This document shows, one piece after another, positions 44,296 to 56,672 of a DNA stretch of 64,000 bases. Origin of the DNA: Camillea tinctor (Eukaryota; Ascomycota; Sordariomycetes; Xylariales; Xylariaceae); contig MU394060.1 of assembly GCA_022578605.1 (NCBI GenBank), positions 186,001 through 250,000 on the forward strand, written 5' to 3'. The notes beneath the pieces were generated by a model, which saw only the letters and a list, made by a program, of their open reading frames with translations, had not been told where the DNA came from and made no database searches. Position 1 is the first letter of the stretch; every line of letters begins with the position of its first letter. The position numbers and the translations under genes were made by a program.

Positions 44296-47200
44296 GGCTG
44301 TTCGGCAACTTCAGCAAAACCATGCTTATTACCCACAAGCTGCTTATTCAACAAAGCGTTTTCGAAAAAAAGCAGCTAGGACCTACACGATTTCTTAATA
44401 AAAATGCTGCTAAATTCCTACATTGATTAATTTAATAAATATACGCAAAATGGTTAAGTAGATCTTATAAGCAAACTAGCTACTAAATATTAGCTTTTTT
44501 TTATTTTAAGTTATACGTTTTACTATAAATAAAGCTATTTACAGCTTATTTTTAAACTTTTAAGCTAGTTAATTAAGCTTTAAAAAGTTTAAAAACTATT
44601 TAATAAGTTTTTATATAAGTTAAATTTTTTTATAACTGCTAAAAAAGCTTTATAGTTAATTAAAAAAGTTAACTAACTTTTTTTTTAATATTTTTTTAAG
44701 TTTTTTATTGTTATTTTTATTATAGTGTACTTTATATAACTACTTAATAATAAATATATTACTTTAAACTTAATAATGCTATATAAGTGCTATTATAACT
44801 ATAACTATAGTAGCATTTGCTTTTAAATATATATGTTAACGTTATATATATATAAAATAAACTAATAGCTTAGCATATATATAGCATTTATTATTTAAAA
44901 ATAATAATTAATTTTAATAAGTATATTAAATGTTTAAATTTATTTATTAAACTTTATAAAAGTAGCTAATTATATACGTAAATTTAAAAAGCATATAATA
45001 TATTAATATTAATAAAAAACTTACTATTTTTTTTTATATTATAACTTAAAAATTTTTATTTAAAATAACGAAAAAAAAATTTAAAAAAAGTAACGCTACT
45101 ATATTTATTAGCTTTTATAACGTATTAAACTTATTAGTTATATTAGTAAAAATTAACATTAAACTAACTTTTTAAACTATTTACTTAAAAATTATAAACA
45201 ATTTAAAAATTTTTTTATACTTTAAATACTATTTAAATGCTATAAATAAGTTTTATTTTTTTATTAAAGTTACTAATTAGCAAAATACTTAAATTAATTG
45301 TTATAAAAAGATATTTATTAATATACTAATTATATATAATTTTAATAAAAAGTTTATATATATTTTAGCTAGTTAAAAAAAGTTTATAAATAACTTTAAA
45401 ATTTTTAATAACGCTATAAATTTTAATTAATTAATAATTTTTAAAAACTATTATATTTTAAAAAATGTTAGCTTTATTAGCAAAAAAAAAATGCTTACTT
45501 TATACTATAATATGCAATATTACTTGTAAAAGTTTATTAAAATTAAAGTAAAGTTAAAAACTAAAAAAAAGCTATATAACTTTAAACACTTTAAACTATA
45601 TAATATAATTAAAAAAGCGTTTAAGTAGTAAAAAAATATTTTTTGTGTTTTTAAGTAATTTTTATTTATATATATTAACACTTAAATTAAAATAATATAT
45701 GTAATAATAGCAATATACAACTTTTTATTAAACTATAATAATATAATTAATAATATACTAGTTAAAATTAACTTTAATACACATATAAACAATAAAAATA
45801 ACTTTATATAATTAAAAAAAAAAGTAAAATAAATTCGTTAATATTTATTATAAAAAACTAAAAAGTTACTGCAATGTAAAAAGTGTATATAAAGTATATA
45901 GTGTAAAAAAAGTATATATAAGTAAATACGCAAATATAATAAATTTAAAGCTAAAATAACGTAAATTAATTAGTGTAATTAGTATTGTAATTAATATTAA
46001 ATTTTTTAATTTATAAAATAATTTATAAAATAATTTACAAACTATTATTATTATAATTAACTTAGTTATAATTAATATTTACAATTTACATATTAAAACA
46101 TATATATATTTGCGTTTTTTTAATATTTATAATATAAAGAAAAGTTTATAAAAATTCGTATATATGTTGCTATATACTTAATTTATTACGTATTTTAATT
46201 TTAAAAAAAATAAATAATAATTAAATTTTTAATAATAATTTAAAAAAGCAATATTAAATATAGCAAAATTAATAAAATTTACTTTTATTATTACAATTTA
46301 ATTTATTTAACTTTATAGCTTAAATAATTAAAAATAAAAACAATACTTTTTAAACTTTAAAGCTTATTAATATTTTTATTTTTATTAAGTTTAGTATTGT
46401 TATTTTTGTATTTATTAACAAGTTAATAGCTTATTTTATTATTTATTTTTAACATTACCTTTTAAATCGTTATAAAACCTTTTAAATAGCTTATTTAACT
46501 AATACCATAATTAAATTTTTTTAACTACACATATTTATTATAATTAGTTATTTTTAACTAAATATAAGCTTATTTAAGTTTTTTTACTTAATATTTTAAA
46601 ACTTTTTAATATGCTTTATTACTAATATCTTTAAAATAATGTTTATTTAACGTTTTAATAGCTTTATTATAATTATTTTAATTATTATTATAATATAGCG
46701 CTATTGCTACTTTATTAAAATTTTTATAAATTATTTTGCTTTTTAATTTATATATATTTTGTCATTTAAACAATAAAATTATTATTTTTTTATAAAACTG
46801 CTTTTATTTACAGCTAAATTTCGCAAAAAGCTTTTTTACATTAAAAAATTTATTATTAAATAAATTTAATTTATTTAATTTTTTTAAAGTAAACATAAAA
46901 ATAGTAGTAAGCTTTTTAAAATAAAAACTTTAAGCATTAAAGCCCGTAACTTAAAAATTACTCCTTTAAATCTCCTTATAAAAGTCTTAATTTTTAATAT
47001 ATTTATTTTTAAACCTATTAACTTTTAAATAGCTTACTATATAAGTATTAATAATATTAAAGTTTTTAAAAATAGTTTTTTTTTTTTTTTTTTTAATTAA
47101 AGCTATTAATAGCTAATAAAACACATTAAACTTATGCTATTTTTTAATATAATTATATTTATTTTTAACTCGTTTTTAGTTAATATTAATCTTAAAATAA

Positions 47201-47836
47201 TATATTAACATATTTTTAATATTAATAAATGCTTTTTTTTTTAACTTTTTAAACGTAATTAAAAGCTTATTATTAATTTGCTTTTTAACATTTTTTAATA
47301 ATGCAGTCTTAAAAACAAAAGTTTAACTTTTAAATGGTTATAAGCAAAAAAAAGCAAAAGCTTAATTAAATAGCTACGTAAGTAATTTGCTAAATAATTA
47401 GCTAAGTAGCTACGTTAGCATTTAATTACTAAAAAAGATTTATAAATTTTAAACAACTTTTATAATAAAAAATAAGTATTGCAAATTAACAAAATATTTG
47501 CAATAAAGTAATAATTATAATAGTTAAAAAGGTTACTTATTAATTAATTTAATTAACTAGTTTATATATAAGTTTATATGCAAAATTAAGCTATATATAC
47601 GCCAAAACACTAAAGCTATATCGTAAAATTCATTAATAAGCACAGGCTTTAATAACGTAAAAAAGTCAGCAATCGTAAAGTTAAAAGTAATGTTAAAAAT
47701 AGTGTTAAAAGTTAAATGTTTAAATAAACAATTTAAGTTAGTGGCATAGCCAGCAAAAACAATTGCTGTGTGAAGCAGCTTTTCTGCCAGGGTAACACAG
47801 ACCTAAGCATAAGCCTGCTGAATGTTGCCGAACACC
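44296..47836. mobile_element. RIP-degraded hAT-type DNA transposon with intact ends
   Basis: The 3.54-kb element is bounded by imperfect terminal inverted repeats: left GGCTGTTCGGCAAC then TTCAGC, right end read inward GGTGTTCGGCAAC then ATTCAGC, with similarity continuing to about 35 bases (both reach ATGCTTA). An identical 8-bp direct repeat flanks it, the duplication length made by hAT transposases. From about 44390 to 47650 the sequence is almost pure A/T with scarce CpA/TpG and abundant TpA, stops in every frame and remaining G/C mostly in AGCT or GCTA contexts, as left by repeat-induced point mutation. No transposase can be read. The last 60-100 bp at each end escaped. Subterminal AGCAGCT / GCTGCTT motifs near both ends are a usual hAT feature. 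The superfamily call rests on ends and duplication length only. Confidence 0.75.
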
Positions 47837-47844
47837 CCCAAAGG
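47837..47844. repeat. Target-site duplication CCCAAAGG (right)
   Basis: An exact copy of the eight bases at 44288-44295; together they frame the transposon. Confidence 0.75.
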
Positions 47845-48637
47845 GCTAGGTACATAGCGGGAGTACTAGCGCTCACCCAAAAAGCCTCTCATCCCGTATA
47901 GCTCTCGGCGTTGATGGACAAGATCTTTAGCTGTTTATGCAGCTTGTGATCAACCGCTATTGTTTTAGGTATGCATATATGGTAATCAAGAGCCGCATAC
48001 AGCATGTGACTTTGACAGCACGCACGTTTGCTGGCTTGGTAGGGCTGTTGAGATGTAATAGATATAAGACCCATCGCAAAGATATTGATTCGTCCGTGCC
48101 ACTAGCCAGGGCCTGGTGGTTAGAAGCATGACCATCAAGTGTCAGATTACCATGGCTTTGAAGAGAAGTATTCTACCAATAGATGATACTTTACGGAAAA
48201 GCCTGAGGGATTGGTACACAGGTACTTTAATCGTACCTCAAGTCAATATTGAGCGTGTCTGACGCATTTGATTACTTTGAACCCCCACGAGTTAGCACGG
48301 ACGTTGGCTGTCAGTTGGACCCTCCCTCCCCCCCCCCAGTTTCCTAGTTGTCAACCTAAGGCTGTCTGGGACGTTGGCAGGCAAGGCAGGTTCCCGTTAC
48401 AAGTATTAGTGTGATAGGTGTTGGCGTGTGCGTCCAAGTAAGGAGGCGTGAGCGGTCTCACGACTTGCCAAGTTCTGTGCCGGTTTCCCACGTTTCCACT
48501 CTCAAATCTTCTCTCAACTGGCTAGCCTGGAGGTTGTAAGGGTACCGCGGTTTGAACCCGATAAGGCTATCGGGTATATATATGATGATCGTGCGTGCCC
48601 AAATCGAAGGACCAACAGGCTTTGGGGGATAGGCACA

Positions 48638-48966
48638 GGGGGGGGGGGGGGGGGGGGGCCCGCACCCATGGGCTGGTAAAATAACCCAAAAAATGAGTTC
48701 GATTGGTTGTGGTGTGTTGACTTTGGGTTTCGGGCATTTGTGATATGCANNNNNNNNNNCGGGTTTGTTTCCCCCTTTTTTTTTGTTTTTTTTTTTTTGT
48801 TGGGGGGGGCCCCCCCACCCGCCCCCCCCCGCGGGGGGGGGGGGGGGGCGCCGGGGGGGGGGGGGGGGGGGGGGGGCACGCTCCCATGAGCTGTGACAAG
48901 AACCCAAATAATGAGTTCGATTCGTTGTCGTGAGTTGACTTAGTGTTTCGCTCATGAGTGATAAGC
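48638..48966. other. Assembly gap with poly-G tracts and duplicated flank (artefact)
   Basis: A 21-base G run (48638-48658) is followed by 89 bases (48661-48749), ten N (48750-48759), T- and G-homopolymer debris, another long G run ending near 48876, and then a second, similar version of the same 88 bases (48879-48966). The left version differs mainly by changes to G (for example ATTCG to ATTGG, GTCGTGAG to GTGGTGTG), the pattern of base-calling failure after a G run. Most likely one locus is represented twice because two contig ends were not merged. Confidence 0.75.
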
Positions 48967-51065
48967 AAAGTGGCGTCTTCCTCTTTCTCAACCCATGAAT
49001 ACGACCACACCTGATTGGTGCCATGAATGCTTACCCGTCGATCTAGAAATTTTCTAGACACCAAGGGTCTCAAAGGGCATAAAAATGTAGTTAAACATCG
49101 TGGGGGTGCAATGTGCCGTTCTAACTAGCGTAGTGTAAATATCGGTGACGGTTATGCTAGACGTAATTCACCGTCATCAATAATTGTTGCGTGCGGCGTA
49201 CCTATTCGCGGGCTACTCAGCCAGGTTCATAGAGAATTCCGCACTGGTAATAACTCAGTGTCCCCCTTCCCCCTAAAATTCCCCGGTTCTCCTTTTTGTC
49301 GTGAATTTCGAAGGACGCTACCTGGTTTACAAGATATCAATTGCCCTATTTCGTCCTGAAACGCCGAACTTGTTCAAGTCATCGATCCATAAATCCTGGC
49401 TGGCTGATGGTACCTAACAGTACAAGGACCTGCGTACAGCGCAAACCGACAGGCAAAGACACGGGCCTCCACACGCGTTGAAAATCAAAAGTGGTCGCAA
49501 AACAGGACGGAGAGCGTGTCACGGCGTAGCTGCGTGATCGCTGTACGGGCGGTGAAATTTTGTTGATGAAGTTTCCTAAGCCGAAGCTGCCGTGGTGTTT
49601 CTTTGGTATTTCATTGCCAAGGCTGGAGAAAGCCAGGAGCTTGGGATCTAGACTTGCTAGTGACCTTCAAGCCCACCTCCCCCGAAAATATCCGCTGTCA
49701 AAGAGGGCCCGTTCAGAAGGACCCGATATAGCCTGTTTTGAGCACGGGCTGAGCGTTCCCAGGGTCCTAGGAAGCTCTAACGAGACTCCCTCTGAAGTTC
49801 CTCAGAGTGCAGAGAATTCCCTGGTCAGAAACTAAAAAGAGGTGTGCAAAACTGACGAGAATCGTGACATCGGGTACCCTGGTTCGTTTCAAGGCCCCAA
49901 GAAGCAACAAGTGTGCTTCCGAAGTTGACCACAGCAAGGATTATATCACCAATGTTGCAATGGCGCCATGCGTGTGTGTGAGGCGTTCAGCCAATTGCCG
50001 CTTGGGCGAATGATATAATCCCCGCAAACATGCAATATCCATGTGGTCTTGGTCAACCCGAGCTCGACGACTGCAGCTACATAGGACAAGTTCGATAGAT
50101 TAACCACATAGGGAATTAGATTGCCTGATTGCTTGAGATGCATCTGTGCAGTGCAGCGCAGAGATGTACTGTATGTATAGTGCCCACATATGGCATTGCA
50201 TGTCTCCTTGCAGCCAGATTCGTAAACGTGCCGTTTTGGATAATAGCGGCCGCGAGCATACGGGGTAGAGAAGGGCAGACCAGAATACCCCGTACACCAG
50301 ATCAGAAGACAGCTTGGTGATCCTTACGGGGCAAAGCTAAAGGCGGGAGGTTTTACAAGCCAAGATTTATAACCCAGGAGATGGTAGTGCTTATTCGAGA
50401 CGCGAATCAGGACCCGTCCCATCTCGAGCCCTTTAAGAGATCAGCTTCTGCGTTCTAGTTGTCCTGACAAGGCTAGCGTCGAGAGCAAGAACACCAGAAG
50501 AGAGTGTAAGAGATACCAGTCGACCAGTCGACCAGCACATAGCTCTTTATCACATAGAACGACATATGCCGTGTCACCCCATTCTGCAGTGGGCGATAAA
50601 GCTCGCCCCTACAGCTTGTAGGCGATCACCGGCCACCTGCTGTCGAGCAGCTACGTACTTTGAGGCTGATGGTAGCAGTGGTAAGGCATCGCCTACCAAC
50701 CCGGTACCAACCCGGTAGTGTGGATCAAGGAGGTTTGACCGTTTCTAGGAGCCCCCAAGCCTCGGAAGAAAGCCGGGACAGTTAGTTGCGGGATTATCAC
50801 ATGGTGTTCACGAGAACGAAATATGACCGTTGAGGGAGGTCAGCAAAGCATAGGCAATTCTAGTGCGCGGACTTAAGTGCTCCCTCCCAGTTAGAATCAA
50901 GTAGGTATAGCTTGAATTAGATAGGCAAGGTGGTTTGAGAACAGACAAGGAAGGGCATCTGTGGCTAGCCGAAGAAGAACCTAAGTCTCCTCCAGTCTGA
51001 AGATATTATTGGGGAATAGTAAATGTGCCTAGCAAGGTAGCTTCGGAAGATGGGGAGAGGGAAAA

Positions 51066-51093
51066 GGGGGTAGGGGGTTAGGGGTTAGGGGGT
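51066..51093. repeat. Telomere-like G-rich tract
   Basis: Degenerate GGGGGTTAGGGG units (TTAGGG is the usual fungal telomere repeat) lie inside the window, far from any end. A further AGGGT tandem occurs at about 56290-56308. Confidence 0.5.
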
Positions 51094-53240
51094 GAGAGGG
51101 AAGGCCGAAGAGGCAAAGACTTAGATGACGATGGAATTTACCGATGATATAATTTTATGAAGTGAAGTAGGTTAGATGAGAATGGTGAACGTGATCTGCT
51201 TCACCAGATCTTTCCCTATGAATTATGGTAGATCTTGTGTGTTGATCGTTGAGGGGGGGTGAGAAAACCAAAGCCAAGTTCATGCATCTTTCTTCACCCC
51301 GTGCACCCTACCATGGTATAGGAATCAGACAAGGGCCTTCACCGGTGAAATCTCCTCGACTCCGTATTTAGTTGCCGGTTTAACAAGATTCAATCGGCAT
51401 CGGCATCGGGTTTATTAGGGTCAAAAGCACGAGAGCATCATAAGAGGATCAACTCAAAGATGAACACATATACGGAGACGGGGTAGATCAACAAGCGGAG
51501 GTAGGTAAGTAGGTTAGTGATGGTGGTGTGGAGGGGCCCTCCTAAGTACGGTAGGGTCTGAGTGAGGGTAAGAATGCTGATGATGCAGCCTTTGAAAAAG
51601 AGGGACAAGACGAGACGAGGAGAAGACTGTATGTAGGGTCTAAGGGTGTAGGGTGAAGGGTGAAGGGTGAAGTGCGAAGGATGTAGGATTAGTAGTGTAG
51701 GATGTAAGGTAGGTAGAGTTGTAGGCATATGCAGTACTATGTACACTAAGTTAGGTTAAAAGGTGTGGAGGGATTAAAACTGGGGGGGGAAGAGTGGGAA
51801 AGAGTTAGAAGCAGCACGGGGAGAAACCATGCTAGGTAGGCCTGGTAGGGCCTGTTTGTGGCCCGAGGGTCACGCTTGGGTCGTACTTCCCATCTCGAAG
51901 CCGCTAAGGCTGAAAAGCGTCTAGACCCGAGAGACCCGCCAAAGCTTGCCAAGCCCCCGCCCGGTCCACTGGACTTGGGATTTTTAGTTTCCCCATTACT
52001 ACCTAGTACATACTGAACTTTCTCTTCCATGCTGAAGTCTTTCCTTTCTTCCAAAAGGTGTGTATGTACAACTACCTAGTGTAACCTATGTAAGTTAAAG
52101 TATTCGCGTACCTGTACCTACCTTAGTATATAGTATGTAGTGTACGTATACCTCTATAACTTACCTTACCTATATGTATAAGTACCTGGATCTTTGTTTA
52201 TCTAAATTGAAGTAGATGTAAGTCGTCCGATACGGATAGGTGGAGTGTTCCGACAGGAGACGATCAATGTTAGAAATGATAGAGATGATATACCCAATTT
52301 TCCAAGGTTGCAGCAGCCTCAGGTGTGGGAGCAACAGTGTTGCACTTTTTCTTGACCAGATCAGAGGATCTTGCGAAGAACCCGACATGGACGAGTGTAC
52401 CTGACAAAAGATGTCTTGAACGCGTAAGAGGAAAAGATCTACGAGAACACCTCGATTACTAGATAAGTACCTACATACATGGAAATTACCTTAACCTTAT
52501 GGATGGAAATGGTATAAACTTAGGGAGGTACAATACAATAAATAGGTAGGGGTAGGGATAGGGGGGGTTATGTAGTGTTTGGTGTAGAAACGATTCCGCT
52601 TGATCGTCTTGACGAAACACCAGAGACGCCGCATCCTTAGCTATCTGGCCCCATCAATTAACTACACAAGGTAGGCTGGTTGGTGCACTACATAGTTCTA
52701 AATTTACACATGACCTGCCTTACCATGTAGGGATGTAAGAGTACATATTTGATGGATATCTTCCATTTAGCTAGGGTTCCCACCAGAGTAACCACCTCCT
52801 CCCACCTACAACTAGGTAAACCCAATGTAATTGTTATTTAAGAGATACACCATCAACACTACCTACATCAATAACAACAATATCCGACGTATTGAAAAGT
52901 AAATTTAGCTATGAGTAAAATTACAAAGCTCCACTTTGTATACTCGCGACAACCACTTACACGTACCATCCCCCATCCATCTTTTTCAGTATCGGGTTGT
53001 ATTGTGAAAGTGCAAGCATGAGGCTATGTTATTTACATTACACTACCTATATACACATATACATAGAGTACATATACTCGAGAATCAGGGGATGTCTTCC
53101 CTCGTTAAGCAATAAGCTGCTGAATGGTTTTTGGGACGTACCGACATCCTTGTCGCCGACTGGGCCAGTGCTTTTTGTGGAGTAATTCGGAATTTCTAGT
53201 TCTGTTTTTGTAGAATTCAACTGCTTCGAAACTGCTATAT

Positions 53241-53449
53241 GGCTGAAGCTCCATATTCAGCGAAATAATGCTTATCTATTGGGTGCATTGCCGATAAAAA
53301 ATTTAGCGAGACTAGTGCGGTTGAAATATGGCCTGTGCTAAGTCACTATACAGCCCCACAGATACATCTCGGAAAATCCTCAGGTATCTGGCACGGGCCA
53401 TTGCCCTTTAAGGATTCAGCATAAGTTTCGCTGAAAACCGAAGACAGCC
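53241..53449. mobile_element. Short inverted-repeat element, MITE-like
   Basis: The left arm starts GGCTG and after nine bases has ATTCAGCGAAA then TAATGCTTATC. The right arm, read inward on the other strand, starts GGCTGTCTTCGG and has TTTTCAGCGAAAC then TTATGCTGAATCC. A second internal pairing is ATGGCCTGTGC with the inverse of GCACGGGCCAT. The ends resemble those of the large transposon at 44296 (GGCTGTTCGG, TTCAGC, ATGCTTA). No target-site duplication is evident, so the exact limits and the transposon nature are not proven. Confidence 0.45.
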
Positions 53450-53704
53450 CCTCAGGGTATACGTACAGATTGATGAGGATGAATGCCATCCAATGGATGG
53501 CAAGGGACCCGCTCCGAAGGGTTATATTCCGATGTGGGACACGGAGCCTTAACTACCAAGCTTTGAAGAGCAATGGGTGCATCAATGTTCTGATCTATAG
53601 TGTATGTAGATATTGGTGTTCACTATCTACCTAGGTTAGTAGGTGGTCTGTATGTATGTAGGGTATAGCTCGATATAACCCAACTTTGCCCTGACACAGA
53701 ATAC

Positions 53705-53735
53705 CACACATACATATACATATACATATACATGT
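53705..53735. repeat. ACATAT hexanucleotide microsatellite
   Basis: Several ACATAT / ACATAC units in a row in intergenic DNA. Confidence 0.8.
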
Positions 53736-56653
53736 ACATACGTACACTACATACAGCAACATCCCCTACATGCAACCAAGACAGTCGAAGGACAGAGCCG
53801 AAAGAAGGCAACGACAACTTACAAGGTGGTCTGGCTGCAGGGCTTGGCACTACCCATCCAATTGGTGACAAGGAAAACCTCTTTTGGTCTACCCCCCCCT
53901 TGTTGTTCCCTCTTCACCGGTCGGTCTGCATATCACTCGCTATACATTTGACAGCGAGGTATGTAAGTACTAGTGGTCTTTGTCGTCCATGTCTCTCATC
54001 TCTGTATTCTTTCCACATCCATCTCTATCATGGACCCTAAACGAAATTGTCGTCTTTGTCTACGCGCATATGTCGGGGCTACAGAAGCAAGTCAAGATAG
54101 AGCTTTCTACGAACAATGCCTTTACTAACCGGGCGAGACCATCATTGTCTCTTCACGGCACTATCCGATTCAACATCCGGAGTGCAACCCGCCTCCTCGA
54201 TAGTTTCTGTTGCAAACACCTAAGACCGTTTTCTATTCTCCACCGACTCGGGCTACTCGGGTAAAACCAGCAAAGGTCCAGCTGGACCTACCAGTAGCAT
54301 TCCGGTATACTACCCACACAGGGGGGGTTAGACCCTCCTAGACTTCTTTATGTGTACATACGCATATGTGCGTGCATACTACACACTACTACTACTACCA
54401 CTACTAGCTTCGAGGCCTCGAAGCTATTCTGTTGTTGTTATGAAACCAAAGCAAGAAGTTTATACCTGCACTTTATATCGTAGATGGCTCTTGAAGATGT
54501 CGATTGTCGATGCCGATGCCGATTGAATTTAAAGAGGGTGAAAGGCTCCACCTTTTCAAAGTTCCCTCAATGGCTTTTCACATGTTTCTCCGTTTTAGTG
54601 TAGTTCCGATCTAGTGTTCTCCAGGTCTTTAATCTTCTCTATGTATGTCAATCAACGAGCAAGTAGCTCCCGCACCACCAAACCTCACATGAAAATGGTT
54701 AACTTAGTTTTTGAATCTAGTGCGTTTCCGTCTCCTTCTCTTTTCTTCCTTTTTTCTTTTCTTTTTTTTTGCACCTTTTCATATCCTTTCTAAACCCTCT
54801 CTAACTGTCTCTCTCCCCTCTACTTTATTTTTGTACATCTAGGTCTACATGTATAGAGAGCGAGACAGAGACAGAGACAATGGGAGAGATGGACAAACCA
54901 AAAAAGTGAGCGCGTGCTTCCCTGTAGTATTAGTATCAGCAGTACATCAGATGATGGATGCTATAGATCATCACCTAATCAATTTGACGTTTCCCTGGCA
55001 CATGGGAGGCTCAGGGACGAGGTTTGCAGGCCATCAAACGAGCACACACTAGCCTGGGCCGATCGATCTCTGGGTTGGGATGGTAGGGCAATGAGATGGG
55101 AGCCGACATTGGATGCTAAGGCATTAGCGTAGGTAGACCCCGATGTCAAAGCCCACAACCTTATCCACTACACCGGTCATTTTACGCGGTTATGCCCTGA
55201 TTGGCACGATAGGGCGCCCCCTACCTGCATCTTGTCGAGGTACAGGCACGCTAGCGAAAAGGTTGTGTGGGTCTCTATCGAGAATCAGCCAAGGATAGGG
55301 AGAGATCTAGACACACTGCACAAACCAAGACAGCACTATCCAGTTGCAAGTGGTAACCTACTAACTTATTTAGCTTCAGGCACGTTTCTCACCACTGCCT
55401 GCACTAATGAACCCCCCAGCCGCCCCAAAAGCTACACCACCCAACTTTACCTACCTACATACATTCCTACCTAGTCTACATAACGTTATGTGCTTACCCA
55501 TCCACAAAGAGACCCTCCTGACAAACATATGTTTTATACTTCCAATACCTAGGAACTTACCTAAGTACTCGCCGGTTGGTTATGATTGTTGTTACCCTCA
55601 AAAAAAACCAAGGTAAGCAAGGCCATGTATGGGTGCAGAATGTCGTTGTAAGTTGAGCTATCATCTATCAATCTATATGAGCACTTGTATAGGTATTCTT
55701 GGTAAAGCTTTTGTAGTTATAAAATGATTATTTCCGGTACAATGTTGCCCCCTCTCTCTCTCTGCTTTTCTACATACTTCTCTTTTTTCTTTTCTTTCAA
55801 ATCCTATCTTCTCAGTCGTCTGTTTGGTGTATACCTAAAGCCACAATAGTTAAGAACGATTTGCTCGACTCAATCAGGATCAAAATAAGACCCCCGCGGA
55901 CCGAAAAGAAAATTCTGGATACGAAGATAACCTATAAAACACAGTTTATTATTACTACACATTCCCCTACCTAGGTAGGTAGTTTATTTATCAAACCTTA
56001 CATGTTCTCTTAGTCACATTGCATTTCACGTCAACACATCGTGGATGAGCTCTAGAGAGATTACGAGATTACGAATATTAAACTTATACATACCGAGCTC
56101 TTTTCACGTTATTACATGACAACCCCGGAAGCTTAGCTGGCCAATGGCCACGTACATGTACTCGATCGAGTGATACATGGCTCAACCTCAAACTCAACCT
56201 ACATATCAGAGGTACACTACAACCAGCTCATCCGTTCACCCTCTCTTTCGTCTTTCCCCAAGTACAAGTACCTAACTTAAAGAAAGGAAGGGTAGGGTAG
56301 GGTAGGGTACCTCTGTGCCCATGTCGACGCAAAGCCAATCCCACGGTCGTTCCCAAGATCTGAGATGGGTAGGTTCTTACATGTACGTAATAACCTTTAT
56401 CTACTTAAGTAGATATTAGCAACATGCTTATAGTATTACATTAGCCATGATAAGATGCTAGATGATGTGCTGTGTGGCTTGGATGCCTACAGATTACATG
56501 CACTGGCGAAATAGATTGACCTGTCACCCGCGTCTACATCCAACCATACACCACTTAGAGCTAGGTAAGTTATGTATTTCTTACAACCACCAACCCTCAA
56601 CAGAGAGTCCTATGACTAATGAGCAAAAAGAGAGCTGTTCCTTTTTTCTTGTC

Positions 56654-56672
56654 CTCTCTCTCTCTCTCTCTC
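56654..56672. repeat. (CT)n microsatellite
   Basis: A run of nine to ten CT units, continuing imperfectly as GTCTCTCTCG. Confidence 0.85.

Noticed and set aside
44296..47836. Considered whether the AT block is a centromere core
   Set aside because: The length, inverted termini and target-site duplication are explained by a single RIP-mutated transposon; there is no sign of nested arrays.
48458..49073. Several open frames of 120-190 codons full of Pro/Gly and unknown residues
   Set aside because: They run through the N gap and G homopolymers; the composition is produced by the assembly artefact.
49560..49835. 91-codon plus-strand frame between repeats
   Set aside because: No recognisable motif, no conserved-looking core, poor start context.
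55130..55195. Minus-strand string GACCGGTGTAGTGGATAAGG...GGGCTTTGACATC, like a tRNA 5' half
   Set aside because: No anticodon stem pairing and no T arm follows; at most a tRNA relic or SINE head.
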